In this document: positions 6,132 to 6,947 of the stretch, in pieces | Layout: each line of letters begins with the position of its first letter | How positions within the stretch are numbered: the first letter of the stretch is position 1 | Source of the DNA: Chlamydiia bacterium | GTDB taxonomy: Bacteria; Chlamydiota; Chlamydiia; Chlamydiales; FEN-1388 | Length of the DNA: 6,947 nt | NCBI GenBank assembly: GCA_003170575.1 | Contig: PMZB01000283.1 | Span: 1-6,947 of the forward strand | Reading direction: 5' to 3' | Notes under the pieces: model-generated | Database searches by the model: none | What the model saw: only the letters and a program-made list of their open reading frames with translations | Told to the model about the DNA's origin: nothing | Program-made: the position numbers and the translations under genes

Positions 6132-6947
6132 ATGGCAATTTCCGTAGATAGTTCACCCCACCTCCCAACGCCTGGGAATTCTCAAGCAGTAGGGGAACCT
6201 AGAGACCCGTGGGCTATATGGTACTCAATACGTCAGGACGAGATTTGCCCAAAGTTAAGCACTTTACTAACAATCCCTGAGGATGAAAAAGCAACGTTCA
6301 TCACAAAACATAAATTAACGCCAATAATTAAAGAATTTGGATCGGAAAGTAAGTTCTGGGACACGTTGAAAAAGGCCGATCAAGAGATGCTCAAGACTTT
6401 CACCGTGGCAGATCTAAAATCATATTTCTCTAATTACGAAAAATTTAAGATCCCATTAACAATGCAGCCAACTCAAGAAATTGCAAGGATTACAATCAAA
6501 GAATTTCTTGATATTCCTTATGTGTTCAATGGTGGCCAAAAGGCCCTTTACCCCCTTGATATGCGCGCCGTTCTGCGACAACGATTGCTCCGCCTTGAAA
6601 GTACATATGGAGAGGAATCCTATGACGATATCAAGGATATGCCTTTTGCAGCATTTCTTCGAATGAGCCCAAGCTTCTTAAACGAACATGCTCCGTCAAT
6701 ACCAAACGAGATGTACTCATTTCTCTCACCTGAACAGGCCAAGGCTATTGATCTAGAAAAGCTTACCGACAACCAATTACGGGAATTTCTGTTTACATTC
6801 AGTGAAGAATTGGGCGAAAGAATGAGGCGTGTACCTGTCTCTTATCTTAGTAGAACGATAAATCACGCAAATCAGCAATGGTCGGAATGTTCTGATGAAC
6901 AAATCTCCCATCTTGATCTAAATTTAGCCACCAATTTATCTATATAC
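6132..6947 (+). CDS. Paralogue of the 512-residue protein, truncated by window end
   Basis: From the ATG at 6132, with a good Shine-Dalgarno, the frame stays open for 272 codons to the last base, so the 3' end lies outside the window. The product begins MAISVDSSPHLPTPGNSQ, a Pro/Ser-rich polar leader, and has no hydrophobic segment and no signal peptide. Residues 53-267 are paralogous to residues 190-404 of the preceding protein. Motifs include FWDTLKKADQEMLKTFTV (75-92), FLNEHAPSIP (182-191), LSPEQAKAIDLEKL (198-211) and CSDEQISHLDL (253-263). It is therefore a tandem duplicate in which about 140 residues, including the membrane-like part, are absent or replaced. Function is unknown. If it follows its neighbour, about 110 more codons would be expected beyond the edge. 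It may form complexes with the membrane-bearing relative; that is speculation. Confidence 0.9.
   Translation, partial: MAISVDSSPHLPTPGNSQAVGEPRDPWAIWYSIRQDEICPKLSTLLTIPEDEKATFITKHKLTPIIKEFGSESKFWDTLKKADQEMLKTFTVADLKSYFSNYEKFKIPLTMQPTQEIARITIKEFLDIPYVFNGGQKALYPLDMRAVLRQRLLRLESTYGEESYDDIKDMPFAAFLRMSPSFLNEHAPSIPNEMYSFLSPEQAKAIDLEKLTDNQLREFLFTFSEELGERMRRVPVSYLSRTINHANQQWSECSDEQISHLDLNLATNLSIY
6288..6932 (+). repeat. Paralogous region, copy 2 (in the truncated gene)
   Basis: Residues 53-267 of this product correspond to residues 190-404 of the upstream protein; both stretches are 215 residues long with at least two compensating single-residue gaps. Divergence to about half identity shows an old duplication, not a recent copy. 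Confidence 0.88.

Noticed and set aside
6481..6666. Small + strand ORF of 61 residues.
   Set aside because: It lies in a different frame inside the paralogue that starts at 6132; the paralogue frame is supported by clear homology to the neighbouring gene.
1..6947. CRISPR array, insertion sequence, tRNA or phage elements.
   Set aside because: I saw no regularly spaced short direct repeats, transposase motifs, terminal inverted repeats or cloverleaf-like segments. The only repeats are protein-coding.

Overview
The window reads as an accessory stretch of a host-associated, moderately AT-rich bacterial genome. All convincing genes are on the + strand. My best guess is a chlamydia-related organism (Chlamydiota, environmental/Parachlamydiales type). 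The reasons are very large lineage-specific proteins built from internal duplications, short N-terminal hydrophobic segments in otherwise soluble proteins, tandem paralogues of unknown function, and apparently single-gene transcription units. This assignment is an inference of about 0.5 confidence, because no universally conserved marker gene lies in the window.

Layout. (1) Positions 1-3789 hold one giant ORF of about 1260 residues whose 5' end is open at the window edge. It has an N-terminal hydrophobic segment, two tandem copies of a 254-residue module (about 65% identical by manual count), an unrecognised middle region, three tandem copies of a roughly 80-residue repeat, and a short aromatic-rich C-terminal tail. 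(2) A 178-bp gap contains a hairpin-forming sequence and weak promoter-like boxes. (3) Positions 3968-4399 encode a complete S-adenosylmethionine decarboxylase (SpeD family, pyruvoyl enzyme). All catalytic and self-processing residues I can place are present, but it begins with what looks like a Sec signal peptide or membrane anchor. (4) Positions 4510-6048 encode an unrecognised 512-residue protein with a hydrophobic N-terminal third and a C-terminal part made of degenerate repeats. (5) Positions 6132-6947 are the start of a paralogue of that protein. It lacks the hydrophobic part and runs off the right edge with no stop.

How they fit together. Each gap (178, 110 and 83 bp) has room for its own promoter or terminator, so I see no operon. 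The large protein and the two paralogues look like fast-evolving, duplication-driven proteins of the kind obligate intracellular bacteria deploy at membranes or toward the host, but no function can be assigned from sequence alone. The only recognisable enzyme is SpeD. It would make decarboxylated AdoMet for spermidine synthesis, yet no spermidine synthase lies beside it and its N-terminus suggests it acts outside the cytoplasm. That is the most unusual observation in the window.
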